From contig JAUJYZ010000104.1 of the NCBI GenBank assembly GCA_033675265.1, positions 124,001 through 188,000 on the forward strand: a stretch of 64,000 nt of DNA. Direction: 5' to 3'. This document shows positions 44,561 through 57,453 of this stretch, in pieces; positions within the stretch are counted from its first letter, which is position 1; every line of letters begins with the position of its first letter. This stretch comes from Actinostola sp. cb2023. Lineage: Eukaryota > Cnidaria > Anthozoa > Actiniaria > Actinostolidae. The position numbers were made by a program, and so were the translations under genes. The notes beneath the pieces are model-generated. The model did not search any database. It had not been told where the DNA came from and saw nothing but the letters and a program-made list of their open reading frames with translations.

Positions 44561-45375
44561 AGAGCATCACAAGCTAGTCTACAATTTCTGAACGGCAGCA
44601 AATGAATATGTCACGTACACTGAGTGAACTAACTACAGGGACGCTGGTGCAACAATCGGCCGAGTCATCTTATATTCTACAAGAACTGACTACACATTAA
44701 AAAGCCGAAAGTTCAACTCTTCTTCATCGCACGGCTCAAAACAGTGGGCCAACAAGCAGTGCTTTTTGATACAAAATAAGTGTTTCTCAAACTTCGATTC
44801 ATTGTTCAATCATGTTAGAATATTCAGTCATGTACGTTTGAATTTGTGACTCATTATTTAGTTGTGTTATAGTTCTGAAAAATATTGTAGTAGTTATTTT
44901 TGATAGATGTGTGCATTCGGTGATTTTTTCGCTTGAAAGTAGAGTCTGACAATAAACGAAGAACCCTTTTAAGTGCCGTGTTGATAATTTAATCGTTTTG
45001 AAAAATATAATCTCAGTATGCATATAATAAACAAATTACTTCATGGTTAGTTCGCTTGTACAATTTGTATTCACGAGTTGTGAAAAATCACAACGAACGA
45101 GCGAGGCCCTGCGAGGCCCTGTACGCGCTTACCAACCATGAAGTAATCTCTCTCTATATATATCAATCATGATATATAAAACAGAGGCTGAAAATATAAT
45201 GCCTCGTTCACTTTGTAATATATACAATATGAGCAGCCGATCTGTGTCAGTGTGGGATTTAAAAACTCAAGCCACAGAGTTAAACAGGAACAGGAACTGT
45301 ATTTAGTATAATTGAAATAATGCAAGCTCCCCAATAACTTCATTCAATACTTTAACTTACTTGCTTTCTACATAC
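44561..45375. other. Gene-free stretch with a short foldback
   Basis: No recognised coding sequence past the Crypton relic. At about 45036-45155 ATTACTTCATGGTTAG and ACCAACCATGAAGTAAT face each other around a G/C-rich core with a doubled GCGAGGCCCT. Confidence 0.55.
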
Positions 45376-45649
45376 ATTGCTGTATGGCTTTCCCCACACC
45401 TCTTTCTTGATATCTCGTGAGCTCCTTTTGCTGGGTGATGGTCCAGCCAGACAGTAACATATATAACTGCTCTGGTAAGAAAGCTTGTCTTAGTTGGTCA
45501 TCCGAACTTATTATGAGTTTGATCCCACATGCTCCATAGTATCCAAGTATGAATGATTTATCAGTCACTGGACTTATTTCTTTGTCCTGATGTGCCAATA
45601 AGTAGTCCTTAAGAGCGGATGTCAGTAAGAACCGAGAATCGCCGGACAA
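45376..45649 (-). CDS. Putative exon of an unrecognised minus-strand gene
   Basis: A strong acceptor (TTTTTTTTTAG) and a GTATGT donor bound 274 nt that stay open: LSGDSRFLLTSALKDYLLAH, then ..FILGYYGACGIKLIISSD.., ending ..GVGKAIQQC. I do not recognise the domain. It may belong with the exons at 46540-46770 and around 47,0xx-47,481. Confidence 0.4.
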
Positions 45650-46539
45650 CTAAAAAAAAAAATCGATTTTAATTTTCTTTCGCCATATCATTCCTTTCAA
45701 TGACCTATTTTAGGGAAAAATACTGAAAAGTTCCAGCGATTGTTATTTTTATTTTAGGAGAAATTTGCAGTTTTTAAAAACATGCGTGACAACTGACAAT
45801 TTTCGGCTAAATTATATGCCAAATTTGAACAGTCGGTGTGTGTTCACCTCTTGCTCTACAACAATGGCATTCAGTAACCGTAATAAATGTTTCTTGGTCT
45901 TTTCTACTGTACTATTCATTTTGCTATAGCTTTTGTAGTTATTTTTCAAATTTGGTTTTAAACAGGTATACTGAGCGGCATAAACAGAACGTTGAAATAT
46001 AGGCAATGTTTGTGGTACGAAAGCGGAATCTGGTATATAATTTTTTGAGGAAAACGCCATGCCCCAGTAAAGCTTCACTTTTGCTTTTTCAGTTTAGAAA
46101 GTTTCAAGCATGGCCAGACAATGTAGCATTTTTGAGAAATAAAACTATTATGCTTTGGACTGCCAAAATTAGCATTAATTTCGACCTGTCGCCGTCATTT
46201 TTGTCATTAAAACGCAAAACGTAATGCGAAAACATGAGTATATCAGTGCGCTTTTAGTTGATTGCTGCTGATGGAAAACAATCTTTGAGTCAACTAACCT
46301 GAACACATAACTTATCCACCATAAATCCCTAAAAGTACCCTTAGAACAACAGAAAAATTTAAACCAGTGCGAAAAATTAAACCACAGCATTATATAATAA
46401 ATATATAATTGTTGTAAAAAAAGAAGTAATACACAAATTACACAACAAGCCTGTAATTTTGTAATGAAATTTGTTAGAATACCAACTTGTATCCAGTAAT
46501 GTACATGCACATCTAACTGCAGGGCAGGATTTACTTAAC

Positions 46540-46770
46540 TTGTACAGTTATATCACTTTTAGCAACCTTTGAAAGTGAAATGAACTCTTCAATGACAATC
46601 TTCTTATCTTGAAGAGTTGAATTGAAGCGGTGGGGCATAGATATGGGTAGCTTTGTCCGTTTGGAGCCCCAACAACTTTGCTTCTTTCTTTGACTTTCCA
46701 TGCGCAAGTGACTGACATTTTGTTTTTCCATCCAAACCAGCACTCTCTTGGGCTGGCATTGCAGTCAAAT
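46540..46770 (-). CDS. Putative exon, unrecognised
   Basis: Bounded by CTTTTTCAG and GTTAAG. One frame is open (..MPHRFNSTLQDKKIVIEEF then ISLSKVAKSDITVQ). No domain is recognised. Strand and spacing suggest the same gene as the neighbouring coiled-coil exon, but the joins are not proven. Confidence 0.35.
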
Positions 46771-47010
46771 CTGAAAAAGAAAGCTAGGAGCCACCAGAAT
46801 CAGAATATATAAATATATAATTGTTATTATTATTATTTGGTCATCCATCTTAATCATACAGATTTCTATAGTACAGTTTACGTTTGATAAGTGATAATAA
46901 TAATAATAATAGTTTTTCCTTTTGTTCTCTGATTATGGGGATATGTTTGATCTGTTCTGTTGTACCTTGCACGTATGGTATAATTGTTTTCATTGAAGAA
47001 ACGACTTGCC

Positions 47011-47481
47011 TCATGACGAATTCTGCATGTCAGCATACACTTCTTCACCATTTTCCTCTGCTTTCTCACTTCGCATCTCAGCTTGCAACCAATTGTCGTA
47101 CTGTTCTTCACATAGTTGGCGTAAACTGTCAATTTCCTCTGCAAGGGCTGCATACGCATTGTTTAAATTGCCTAGCTCGCTTTCAGTAACTTGAACTATA
47201 TTTGTGAGCTCACCTTCTCTAATAGAGATATTATTCACTTTTTTTCTAAAATTTACAAAGGCTGTTCTTCTTTTTCCCACAAATTGTCTGTTTACCTCCG
47301 AGGTGAGTTTTCTCAGATGATCTTCGATTCTTTTGCAGTCCTTTTTTATCCTCACAGCGTATTCAGCAAGAAAAGCATTAGCCATTTCAATGTAGGACAC
47401 TCCAATTGTGGATAAATCAAACCAGCTCTTCAAACATCGGTTTGTTATGTGTAGAGTTAGGGCAATTTCATTTTCATTCAA
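47011..47481 (-). CDS. Coiled-coil protein exon
   Basis: An open frame of 156 codons: MNENEIALTLHITNRCLKSW then FDLSTIGVSYIEMANAFLAE, followed by a long heptad-rich helix with many Leu, Glu and Lys residues (IEDHLRKLTSEVNRQF.., ESELGNLNNAYAALAEEIDS..). No enzymatic motif. The upstream end abuts a Kolobok MITE at 47502. It is probably a host exon rather than element-derived, since it has normal codon texture and no lesions. Confidence 0.45.
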   Translation of the reverse strand: MNENEIALTLHITNRCLKSWFDLSTIGVSYIEMANAFLAEYAVRIKKDCKRIEDHLRKLTSEVNRQFVGKRRTAFVNFRKKVNNISIREGELTNIVQVTESELGNLNNAYAALAEEIDSLRQLCEEQYDNWLQAEMRSEKAEENGEEVYADMQNSS

Positions 47482-47501
47482 AAGCTGCTTCTTAAAGTGC
47501 C

Positions 47502-47921
47502 TATGAAACGAAAAAACAGACCCCGTTTTTATTTGCTACTATGAAAGTTTACTATTTGCTTGTTTACATGGCGTTAATAAAAAGTGAATTGAGCTTCAGG
47601 AACATTTTTTATTTCGAGCACGAAGTTGGGCATTTTGGGTTTCAAAGTGCGACAATTCCCGCTTGGTCAAACTATAGAAATGTGACGTCATAAGTTGTGC
47701 AAACAAAGGCATACACAACTTATGACGTCACCGAGCCATTGTCAAGGGCCCAGTCTCTTGTCGCACATTTTGGTTGAAAATGATTATTTTCGAACCGCGA
47801 AAAGAAAATGTTTGCACGCTCAAAGTCGATGTTTAAATACAGCAAATGTACAGAGAAAGACCAAACAACAATAATGTACAATAAAACAAGGATCGACATT
47901 TTCGTTTCATAGGCACTTTAA
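47502..47921. mobile_element. Kolobok-type MITE, TTAA borders
   Basis: TTAAAGTGCCTATGAAACGA at the left and TCGTTTCATAGGCACTTTAA at the right. The AGTGCCTATGAA end is the same as that of the 5.25-kb Kolobok element, so that family's transposase could have moved it. It is 420 bp; an inner GTGACGTCATAAGTTGTG motif is also inverted. Confidence 0.88.
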
Positions 47922-50429
47922 GATACTGAAAACAGTGATGTGAATCTATGCGGACATCTCTTTTAAACGTTTCAAAGTCGTATGACTTTAGTAATTCGAA
48001 CATAATGACTGTATAAAAAAAGACTATAACCGGAAGTAAAGATGTCAAAGCTAACACTGCTGACCAAATTTACAGCATAGCAGCTATCCCATGAATCTAA
48101 GCAAGCTTAAATATAGGTACAGTTTTGTGGAAAACTATGGCATCAAACTTCACTATACTTCGCCCACCGGAAGTGGACATTTGGTATTCTCTTCCAAACC
48201 TCATATTTGATGATTGAGCATTTTCAAAGTGCACCAATAAACATGGAGTTATCTCCAATCTGGACATGCTTTCGTGAATGGCCTTACAGGTAAGTCTAAT
48301 TTATATATCCAACGACAAATTGAAAAAAGTCATCCCTATTTTGACAATTAGACTTGGACCTTCGCACTTTTGCATGTTTTTATCCAGATTTACAGAGGTA
48401 GTATGGACGATATACAGGCTATCGAATATTTAAAAGAGTAAACAGGTAATTATATTTTGTATTCTATTTTTTATTGCAATCATGGACATTCTAGCCAATG
48501 AAGAATATATCTCTTCTGTACAGGCAATCTGTCTATAGTAATGTCATCTGCAATTTTACAACAATAAAACACAAGTGTAACCTTTACTGTAGGTTACTTG
48601 ATGTTCCACCTATTCAGTAAAATTCACTGAAATATGATGAACACTATTGTTTGTACACTTTTTGTTATTGTTGTCAAGAAATTTATTGACCATCACATTT
48701 ATAGTTTGTCTTTAGTATGCTTCACATGGTTTGCAATCATCTGGTTAGGTAGCAATGTAAAGAAATAGCAGTCATTAGCAGTCATCCTTATTGTGCTCGC
48801 AAATGACCTGTTCTTGAACCTTGAAGCACTGTCCTATGATATTTGGATCAATGTTGCTCATACATCCTTTTGTCCTCAGCACCTTTCAACTGCACTTACT
48901 TGTTGATCTGAAAATCACTAGTGTCCTTTTTCTCATCCATCTGCTGATAACAGTCTGTTCTGATAACCCATGAGTTTATCGTGGCCATCTAGGGAATGTA
49001 CCCATTCGGCTCCATTTGACATGAAGTGACCGTTTTTAATAGTTTTATTAAAAATCTTTTTTAATTGTCCCCGTTTTCATAAAAGTTAATATTTGTTATA
49101 GTTTCTATGCAAAAGCATAATTTATTTATTTATTTAACTAAACAATAAAAATTAATTGAAAATAAAAGTAAAGTCCTTATGGCCACCATACTTCTCTTTT
49201 CCTTGTTGGCATTCACTTCACTAAATCATGAACACATATGTTATGAAAGATAATTTTTTCATTTGTCAACTGAGCATGAAAAAACTTCAATCACTCTTAA
49301 CAGAAACATTTGTCCATGTCTTTGTGTTTTGGAGTTGTTCCAAGTCCATAAAGAGGGTCCCCAATAGGGGTTCTCGGTTCCCGCCATCCCGCTCTTTTTT
49401 GCTGGCAATCCCGCCATCCCGCTCGTTTTTATATTAAAATCCCGATCCCGCCAAAGATTTGACAATTTCAGTTTCTGGATTAATTATTAAGTATGGATAA
49501 AGTCAAAGACATACCTTTATGCAATGAATGAAAGCCAAGTAAACAAACGCCGGTACGTACGTGTTTAATTCTTGCTGTATAGTGTTCAATATTGTTTCTT
49601 TACATTTTTTTTCTCTTAGTTTTTCTTTTCTTTTTTCTTTTTCTTTTCTTTTTTTTGTTAGTTGTTTTTTTCTTTATGCTCAGATTCAAAACATTATCCG
49701 GGAATTGACGCGGACAGTTCTACCGAATGTCGATACTTTTTCGATCTCCCAAGCAAGAAGTTCGCTTCCCCATCCAAAGTCGTCATTTCGTCCTCGAGTT
49801 CTTCCTCGTCTGCACTGCTAGATGACTCGTACTCATCTCAGCATCTTCTACGTCATCTGTAAGATTAACTGCCTCTCCCGGCACAACAACATCTTTTTGC
49901 CGGGGCTTTTTTGGTACAAGTAAGCTGGTAGAGTTCCAGCTTTTGCCATCTTAGTTTCTTGACGCACTGTCTTCTGGCGAATTGCGGCGCCATAGGTATG
50001 TGCCCATTCTTTCAAACACTGTTGGGCAGTGAAGTCTTTGAAGAGTCAATAGAAGATGTCGAAGATCACTTTGAAAGATTTGTTGAATGGTAAAGGAGTA
50101 AAGCACGTTGTGAGATCTTAGCTTGTGATGCTCTGTGACCTCTGTGACATGATATGACTTAAAAGACATCTGTGTTGTTTACTTCAATTGGTTATCAGTT
50201 TTGATCGGTGTTTATTCAAGTTAAATAATTTCACAAATTGATCATGCCAAACAAACTTTATTCGTTGCTGGAAGCATTCATCAAGGTCAAGGTCACAATC
50301 AATTTAGAGTGATTTGTAGCCCTGTTGATGTGCTCAGTTGTGTCCAGTTCGATGATGGAATACATGTACAGTCGATCAGATACTGACACAAGGAGACAGT
50401 GCAAATAAAGAGAAAGTGCAAATAAAATA
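47922..50429. other. Stretch without a supported gene
   Basis: Scattered short open frames only. A T-rich tract (TTTTCTTTTCTTTTTTC.., about 49600-49670) and a doubled CCCGCCATCCCGCTC motif (49380-49425) are present. A serine-rich plus-strand frame at 49662-49862 has no recognised domain and an S8 run that could be low-complexity chance. Confidence 0.5.
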
Positions 50430-50517
50430 TTCTTCTTCTTCTTCTTCTTCTTCTTCTTCTTCTTCTTCTTCTTCTTCTTCTTCTTCTTCTTCTTCTTCTT
50501 CTTCTTCTTCTTCTTCT
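50430..50517. repeat. (TTC)n microsatellite, 88 bp
   Basis: About 29 uninterrupted TTC units. Pure trinucleotide tract, non-coding context, presumably polymorphic in length. Confidence 0.97.
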
Positions 50518-51723
50518 AAGACAGCATGTATTTGACTGCCCTTCAAACTACTCCATGATCATGTTTTCCAATTAACTCCCCTACCAATGATTTGTGATAG
50601 CCATAAAGGTTCTCTTCAAGCTTCTGCTTTTAACTATCCATGACTGGCCTTTCTCTTGAAATGACATGTTGTTTATGTTCTTGTGCTGAAGGATACATAC
50701 CCTGCTAGCAGAGTTTCCTCTGCTAGATGTTTTTTGTGTATATATTTTGCTTATATTCGAACTGCCTTAACTAGTAAATGATAGACATCCCATATCCTGT
50801 TGGCAAACATCCAAAGACATCCCCACCTTGATTGCCAGTACTTGATGTTTTGACAGCCTCTCTAAATTTCCTCCACGTGAAACAATAACTTCATCGAAAA
50901 TAACATTCGAATTTGATGTATGCCATATTTGTTTGTTAACGAAGTCTCAATATTCTAGTGGTAAATTAGCACAGTAGATCGCCATATAACCAGAGCAGAA
51001 ACTTTATTGTCTGTAAATTATGATCGTACAATCAAGGCCGTGTGAAACGCCGAGCATGGGTGATGAAGTAAGAATTAGTGTCACAAGATAGAAAGGAAAA
51101 CACGTTTTACACTCACCCACAGTATCCCAAAAATTCGGCGATAAAGTCGATGGCGCCCTTGCTCAATTGTCTCTCGGTTTTTCAAAATAAGTTTTCGATC
51201 AGTGCCTGTAGGCCACGAGGTGCATGATTATATCTTCATTGAAAATAACAGCAATAATTTAGTATTATGATCATATACGTTATGCAAATTTAAGCCATTG
51301 CTGGTGAAGGCCAGTTCGAATTCCCAGAGTGCATTTTGTTCGTTGGTGGCTGCCATGACTGATCAACGAAGAGAAGGAACAGGATGTTTGCTGGGACTCA
51401 AATACCCCAACCTGAATAGCGTTTTGTATGCAAAGTGTGAAGGTGCGAAATCTGTCAAAAATCTCCACAAGCAGTTGTCATCGACGAACATCGATCCCTT
51501 TGTATTGCAATGTCGATCTACTGTTTAGCCGTGAACATGTCCTCTTAGATACCAAAATTTCAATGCTTTTATCTTGCAAAATTATAAAGCTACACATCTA
51601 AAACTCAGGATGTATACTCAGAAATACAATTTATTTCGGTCAATAAAGAAAAAACAACCAAAATTAAAGATCACATTAGCCTCCGGTCCCACCTTAATAA
51701 CCGAGACGCCATGTTCCTTGGCG
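50518..51723. other. Stretch without a recognised gene
   Basis: One plus-strand frame (51298-51528; from the in-frame ATG at 51355, MTDQRREGTGCLLGLKYPNL and on) sits in a GCTGCCATGAC start context but has no recognised domain and no clear splice sites. Otherwise nothing. Confidence 0.4.
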
Positions 51724-52024
51724 GTAAGTAAGTAAGTAAGTAAGACTTTATTTAAAGAGGGTAACACGTGACAGTATAGAAGTAACTGATAAACTTGTGG
51801 CCCTAACAAAAACTCAAAAAGAAAATAAATATATATGATATATAATATACAAAATATGTAAACTATAAAAATGCTAAAAACTACTACAACTATACTATAA
51901 TATATGAATCTAATCTAATATATAATATATGAATAAAAAAGATAATTGTTACTTAATAATGAAAATTGCAGTATATTAAATATATAATACTATTTGTTCA
52001 GTTTTATTGCTTATGAAAAGCGAT

Positions 52025-52129
52025 TTAAGCGTTTTGATCACTTAAAATTGACTTAAAAAGACTACGTTTAAAACTTTTGGCACTAGGGCTCCTCTTAAAC
52101 TCAACATTTAAACTGTTCCAACTTCTAAT
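52025..52129 (-). pseudogene. C-terminal tail of the LINE ORF
   Basis: IRSWNSLNVEFKRSPSAKSF, then KRSLFKSILSDQNA and a TAA at 52025. The WNSL..SxSxxxFKxxLK pattern is the usual end of such LINE proteins. It continues the frame that stops at 57627. Confidence 0.88.
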
Positions 52130-52228
52130 AGCGTTCCGCACTAATGACGTCACGAAAATTCGACCCCCCGCTAGACTCGGACAAACAAACAACACATGTG
52201 TATAGATTTCTTTACAATCCGTGTAAGA

Positions 52229-55042
52229 ATGGCATTCACAATAAGTTCTTCTACTCGTCTTTTAACGATCTTAACTGAAAGCGATGGCGTTCCAGGCTCT
52301 TACTTTGAGAAGGATCCTTCAAACTACACTGTTGAACAGTTGAAACGCTGGTTGAAATGTCGAGGGCTGAAGCAAAGCGGCAAACGTGGAGAGCTTATCG
52401 AACGTGTGTCAGACTGCATCAGTTCCGGTAATCACAAGGTTCTCGATAGTAGTATCGACGCTGGGAAGTGGATAGCTTTAAAGGTTATCAAAGAAAATAA
52501 TGAGGCCCAGAACAACGTCAAGCAAGCAACTTCAGATGTCCCTATCGCTCCCTCAGCTGGCTGGAATAATTTTCAGTCAAAGGATATACCGCCGTACTTT
52601 AACTACGGACACATACATCACTACGCTTTGGAGTCTGTCAAGACGATAATTTCTAATCCTCAACAAAATGAAGAAGACGAAGATGAACAAGGCCTTGCGC
52701 ATATGACGGAAAAATGCTCGAAAGTACGTTAACTCGGATTTTGTTCACGACGTTATGGATACAAAATCGGACGAATATTATTTCGCAAGAGCTCACGTAT
52801 GGCCATCGATGAGAACTGATCTCCCTCACAACGTCCTCGTAATTTTATCTAACGTAAGTGGTGCTGTAATACATGCTTCTTGCGAACCATGCAAAGTCGC
52901 CGCATTAGGTCGTTGCAGCCACGTTGTAGCAGTTCTTTTGTACATACTTGATCACGTTGAAAAGCATGGTTTCTTGGCTACACCGACGTGCACAAGCAAG
53001 CCATGTACGTGGAATAAAGGAAAAAAACGAAACAAAAACCCTCAAAGGCTTTCAGACACAAATTACAAATCAAAGGTTCAAAAAGGTGATCTGAAGCTGA
53101 TTGATTTTGATCCAAGGCCGAGTATTTACCGAAAGGTAACTTCTGAACACATAAATGGAGAAACCTGCAGCCTATATCTGAAGAACAAGATGACCTATCT
53201 ATGTGGGAAGTACAGTTACAGATGAAATACAATGATTATCCTCCAGATGCTGAGATTTCTCTAAACCTGAGGGAAAAAACCAAGATCCTTCAAGAAAATC
53301 TCACACCAGATGACATAATGGAAATCCCAGGAACACAGGGTCAGAGTAGTTGTGATGGGTGGTTTAATGAGAGGTTTTGGCGATTGACAGCATCAAAATG
53401 CCTAGCTGCATCCAAGATTGGTGAGCTTGTCAAAAAAGCAGCATCCAATGCTTCAGTTCGAGCATACATTTTCATTAAGTCGCATGTTTGGAAACTAGAC
53501 AAGGACAATTTTCAGTCATCCTGGATGAAATATGGCATTGAAAGCGAGGCTAAAGCAATCATGAAGTATGAAGAGCAAACTAAATCCAAAGTTTGCCAAA
53601 CAGGACTTTGGGTTAATCCCAAGTATCCATTTCTTGGTTGCTCTCCAGATGGTCTTGTTGATGAGGAGGGACTGGTGGAGATCAAGTCATTGAAGATCTT
53701 TAAGGACCATTCTGTGGAGGATGTTATTTCTGGAAAGGCTTTACTTTCTAAGGAAATAATTAATAGGCAGTGCTTCAGAATCCAAGATGGCAAATGTGTG
53801 CTAAGGCTCAAACATGCTTATTTCTACCAAATACAGATGCAGTTGCTGGTCACAGAGAGGAAATTCTGTGATTTCATTTTGTATGCAGAATGTGGCGAAG
53901 TCTCAATCAAGAGAATATACAGGGATGAAGGTGTCATTGCTGAGATTGTATCTAACCTCACTGCATTTTGGGTAAGGGTAATTGCCCCTGAGCTTTTTGA
54001 AATGCGTGTACCCAGAGGCCTGCATCCCTTCATCTTATCAGATGATAATCCCCTTGACGACGCTCAGACCCACACTACAGATGAATTAGATGTAGCTTCT
54101 ATTTTAGTAAATGAAGTAGCAGCAAGAGCCTCACCATTGCCTATCTCTGATCCAACCAGTGATCTGGTGATTATCCCATGGGGTGGAGTAACAAGCACAG
54201 GTATTAGATTGATTAACACCTGCCCTCTTGATAATTGGCTGATGATTTTTCAAGCACTAGTAAAATCAAAACAAATTGACTTGACTGACCTAACTGACAC
54301 AGGTTACATCATAGAGTATGTACTTCAGCTTATTGATCAGCATCAGTTTGGTGATGCAAAAACTGCAACATTGACAACTCAGCCTCAGTTAATCTCCAAT
54401 ACAATAAATTTATATGGCAATGAGGATGACTACTTCATCAAGCTCCTAAGACCTTACCTATACAGCAAAGTGACCTCTACATGCAGCCTGAGTACATGTC
54501 CTGCCCCAACAGATGTACCTACTTCATGTACTGTGAATCTGGGATTACCAGCTCATCTAAGAAGCAGTATGTTCTTAGATTCACTTGATGATTGGCTTCA
54601 CCCTGCAGCCTCCATTTGTGGACGGAGGTTTAATGGAGAACCTCAAGCACACATACCATGTCTCCAGGATGTCACCCTAGATGACAATGGTATACCTCAC
54701 CCATCATGGCATTGCATAGGTATGAGAGACTATTCAGAGCGTTCACTCCTTAACCCCCCAAAAATATTCATTTTCTCTGTTGACCTTTTAAGTAGAAGAG
54801 GAGCCCTAACGATATCTCAGGTACCATCATCCATATTACTACAGGGACAGAAATATTGTTTGTATGGTGCTACACTCTGGAATGGTGGACACTATATAGG
54901 AATGTTCAACTACAAAAACAGATGGGTAATGTACGATGGCATGAAAGAAGCACATCAGCCTAACTCTGGACTCTCTTATTCTCAGGCTGCCTTTCAAGAG
55001 CCACATGGATACCTTCTCAGCTATCTTATTTTCTGCATTTAA
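52229..55042 (+). pseudogene. SAP-SWIM-YqaJ nuclease fused to a USP-like cysteine protease domain
   Basis: From the ATG at 52229: [20 protein letters not shown], a SAP motif ([20 protein letters not shown]), then a frame change near 52,715 to [20 protein letters not shown] and a SWIM finger (CEPCKVAALGRCSHVVAVLL). A second change near 53,180 enters DDLSMWEVQLQMKYNDYPPD, and the rest is open to 55042. The YqaJ core has FWRLTASKC, GIESEAKAIMKYEE, GCSPDGLVD (Asp), LVEIKSLK (Glu, Lys) and AYFYQIQMQL. C-terminal to it is a domain absent from the first element: RLINTCPLDNWLMIFQAL (Cys codon at 54221), ILLQGQKYCLYGATLWNGGH then YIGMF (His codon at 54890) and WVMYDGM (Asp codon at 54935). That order fits ubiquitin-specific proteases. 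Two frameshifts suggest inactivity of the N-terminal part, unless they are assembly errors. Confidence 0.75.
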
Positions 55043-55060
55043 CTTATTGTTTGGATAATA

Positions 55061-55165
55061 AGGAAAACTTGTCAAGGAAAACTTGTCAAGGAAAACTTGT
55101 CAAGGAAAAAGGAAAACTTGTCAAGGAAAACTTGTCAAGGAAAACTTGTCAAGGAAAACTTGTCA
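55061..55165. repeat. 14-bp tandem repeat AAGGAAAACTTGTC
   Basis: Seven or eight copies in a row immediately after the YqaJ-protease stop codon, with one imperfect unit (AAGGAAAA extra). It lies in the gap between the two convergent transposon genes. Confidence 0.92.
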
Positions 55166-55378
55166 CTTGGACAACGAGAACCAATCACAATTCACATGAA
55201 AACAAATCCATTTTCAAATGTGTACTTCAGCCAATCAGCAGAGAGCATTCTCATTGTCTAGTAAGTGGTCCCGGTTGAAGTCGTCGCACTGTAAATAGTG
55301 ATATCTCTATTGTTTACTTATAGCTGTTTAGTGCCATTTAGTAGAAATCATTGCCATTTTTATTTAGTGTTTGTACTT

Positions 55379-55514
55379 TAGAGTGCAAACAATATAACCG
55401 TGAAATTGCACTAACTATTTAGTACTAATTAGCACTGTTGAAACTTATGGCAAACAACACTATTAGTACTATTTAATACTTGTACTATTTCACAGTTATA
55501 TTGTTTGCACTCTA
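55379..55514. repeat. Hairpin between convergent transposon genes
   Basis: The left arm TAGAGTGCAAACAATATAAC continues GTGAAAT and pairs with the right arm with one mismatch in 28 nt. The loop contains TTTAGTACTAATT and TTAGTACTATTTAATAC. TA at each edge could be a duplication. It occupies the same relative place as the hairpin at 23407. Confidence 0.85.
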
Positions 55515-55611
55515 CCAAAGACAACAACAATAGATATAGTGATTTTTATTTAGACCATACATGGTCTCAACCACCTGTACTAAAAGTAGCAGTGCACATG
55601 TGTACATTTAG

Positions 55612-57453
55612 TCACTTGCAAAGGTACTTCTGGAAATTAACCAGCCCACCAGCAACAACAACCATCTGAGTAGCAAGGGGAGCAAGCGATAAAGGTATCT
55701 TCCTTCCAATGAGACGGAACTGCTTGAGGCGCTCATTATAACGTTCTACATGGATTCTTGCTTTTGCTATTTTTCTTGTTTCAAGTTCCTCAGCAGCACT
55801 CAAATTTCCCCTTCCTTTTAAAAATGCAGGGATCTTTAAGTGAGCACGAAGGGGATTCAAAAGATGCTGCACTGTAAACCCACGGTCAGCTAACACAATA
55901 TCATCTGGATTTATGTGTTTTAAAATTCCACATTCTGTGAAAATTGCAACATCACCAATATCTCCTTCATAGAGGTCTGAAATAAAGCAAAGCACCTCCA
56001 TTAGGGGTGACAGCAATAAGGCACTTGAACGTGTTGGTGTGTTTGTAAGAAGAATAAGTGTTTCCTTGTCTTGAATAATTTCTTGAGGTTTCAACACTGA
56101 ATTCTGTACAGTCCACAATACACCGCACATTTCTCATAGACTTGAAAACTCTAGGCAGGTATCTCTGCAAGACATTCCTGGTCGGAAACATAACTTCGTT
56201 CATGTCTCTAAATATTTTATAGATTAGTTGGATGTAAGTGGTGAATATTTTTCGAATTGTCGATTCATCTATCCTTCTTTCTGGTGTACTTAATAGACTT
56301 GCCAGTGTTTGTATAGTGAAACCTCTTCTCAGGCGCACTAGAGAAATGAAAAGCTTCTCACGGTTAGAAAGCATAGATTCTCTTCCACCTTTGCCCTTTC
56401 CAGACTTTGATTTGCCTGTCCAATATATAATCTCATCTAGTGGACAAACACTGTTTATGAAATTATACAAGGCTTCGAATAGAGTACTAAAGTGATGACG
56501 TCATAAAAAATAATTTTTGCTTTTATAAACTTTTGATTTCCAGTTCAAATAGAATATCATGAAAGAAGTTCACACACCAATTTTTATGACAATCGGTTAA
56601 ATAGCGGTCAAGATATGGCCAGTTGAATATATAATTTGCCTTAACAAATCACTGTATTTTCGGCTCCGTTCCTAAAGTTAAGAACTTTAAGAAAGTTAAG
56701 AAACTCTAAGAATTTTGGAAATCAAAAATTTATAAAATCAAAATTAATTGTTTCGTGACGTCACACTTTAGTACTCTATTGTTCACTTTCAAGCCCAACA
56801 AAATGTTTCATTGAAGCCGAATCTTGGCTGGTATATTCATAAGATAATGAACTAATAACTTCGGTATTTTCTTTGGAGTTTCGTTTTGTTATCACCTCAT
56901 TTCGCAATACCATCGTGTCCACTTTGGCTGCTAACTCATGCTTAGTATATTCAGTTTGAGACTCTTTGTCAGATACTACTTGGCCTGTTATAGGATTTAA
57001 ATATACTTTTGCTTCAACGCCAACATCGGACACAGACATAGCATCTATTTCTTCTACTTCTTCTGTTGGTTCAGGCTCGACTTTCCTTTGTTTATGAGCA
57101 CAATCTGGCCTGACTTTTGGTGCCTTCCTCTTCGATGTCGAAGCCTTTGCAATTTCTCTCGACGTGAAATTCGCTTTAAGCGGATCTGGATGGTCTGATG
57201 TCGGACCCTTTTCACCTGGCCAGTGAAGAGCACAAATGTAAGTGTTCCTTGTAATACTTGCAGTTGTGAAAAACTCTCGTGAACAGGCTGTGATCCAGCG
57301 CTGGCATTTATCTATTCCTTGTGATGGCTTTAAGAACGGGATAAACGCCTTTTGCCCTGAAGCCGTCATCTCTTGTAGCGATTTTGGTAGCTTTTCGGGG
57401 TATCTTGAATCGCTTTTGCACTCACCCCAGCAGCAGTGCTTAGTACCAACCAT
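55612..57453 (-). pseudogene. THAP-DDE_4 transposase, interrupted by a MITE
   Basis: The N-terminal part (57453-56779): [20 protein letters not shown], with THAP ligands in CCWGEC, the Trp in QRWITACS and [10 protein letters not shown], then a basic and an acidic linker ending GLESEQ. A 299-bp MITE (56480-56778) follows. The frame resumes [20 protein letters not shown], then [20 protein letters not shown] (HTH), RCIVDCTEF (Asp), a frame change near 56,000, IVLADRGFTVQHLL (Asp) and KARIHVERYNERLK (Glu), to the stop at 55612. The triad is complete but the MITE and the shift disable it. It should once have mobilised the element. Confidence 0.85.
56480..56778. mobile_element. MITE with TAGAGTACTAAAGTG ends inside the transposase
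   Basis: TAGAGTACTAAAGTGATGAC at the left, with the complement of TAGAGTACTAAAGTGTGACG at the right. Removing exactly 56480-56778 brings the two transposase halves into frame (..ESEQ then FEALY..). The GAGTAC start is shared with the hairpins at 55379 and 60013. Confidence 0.85.
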
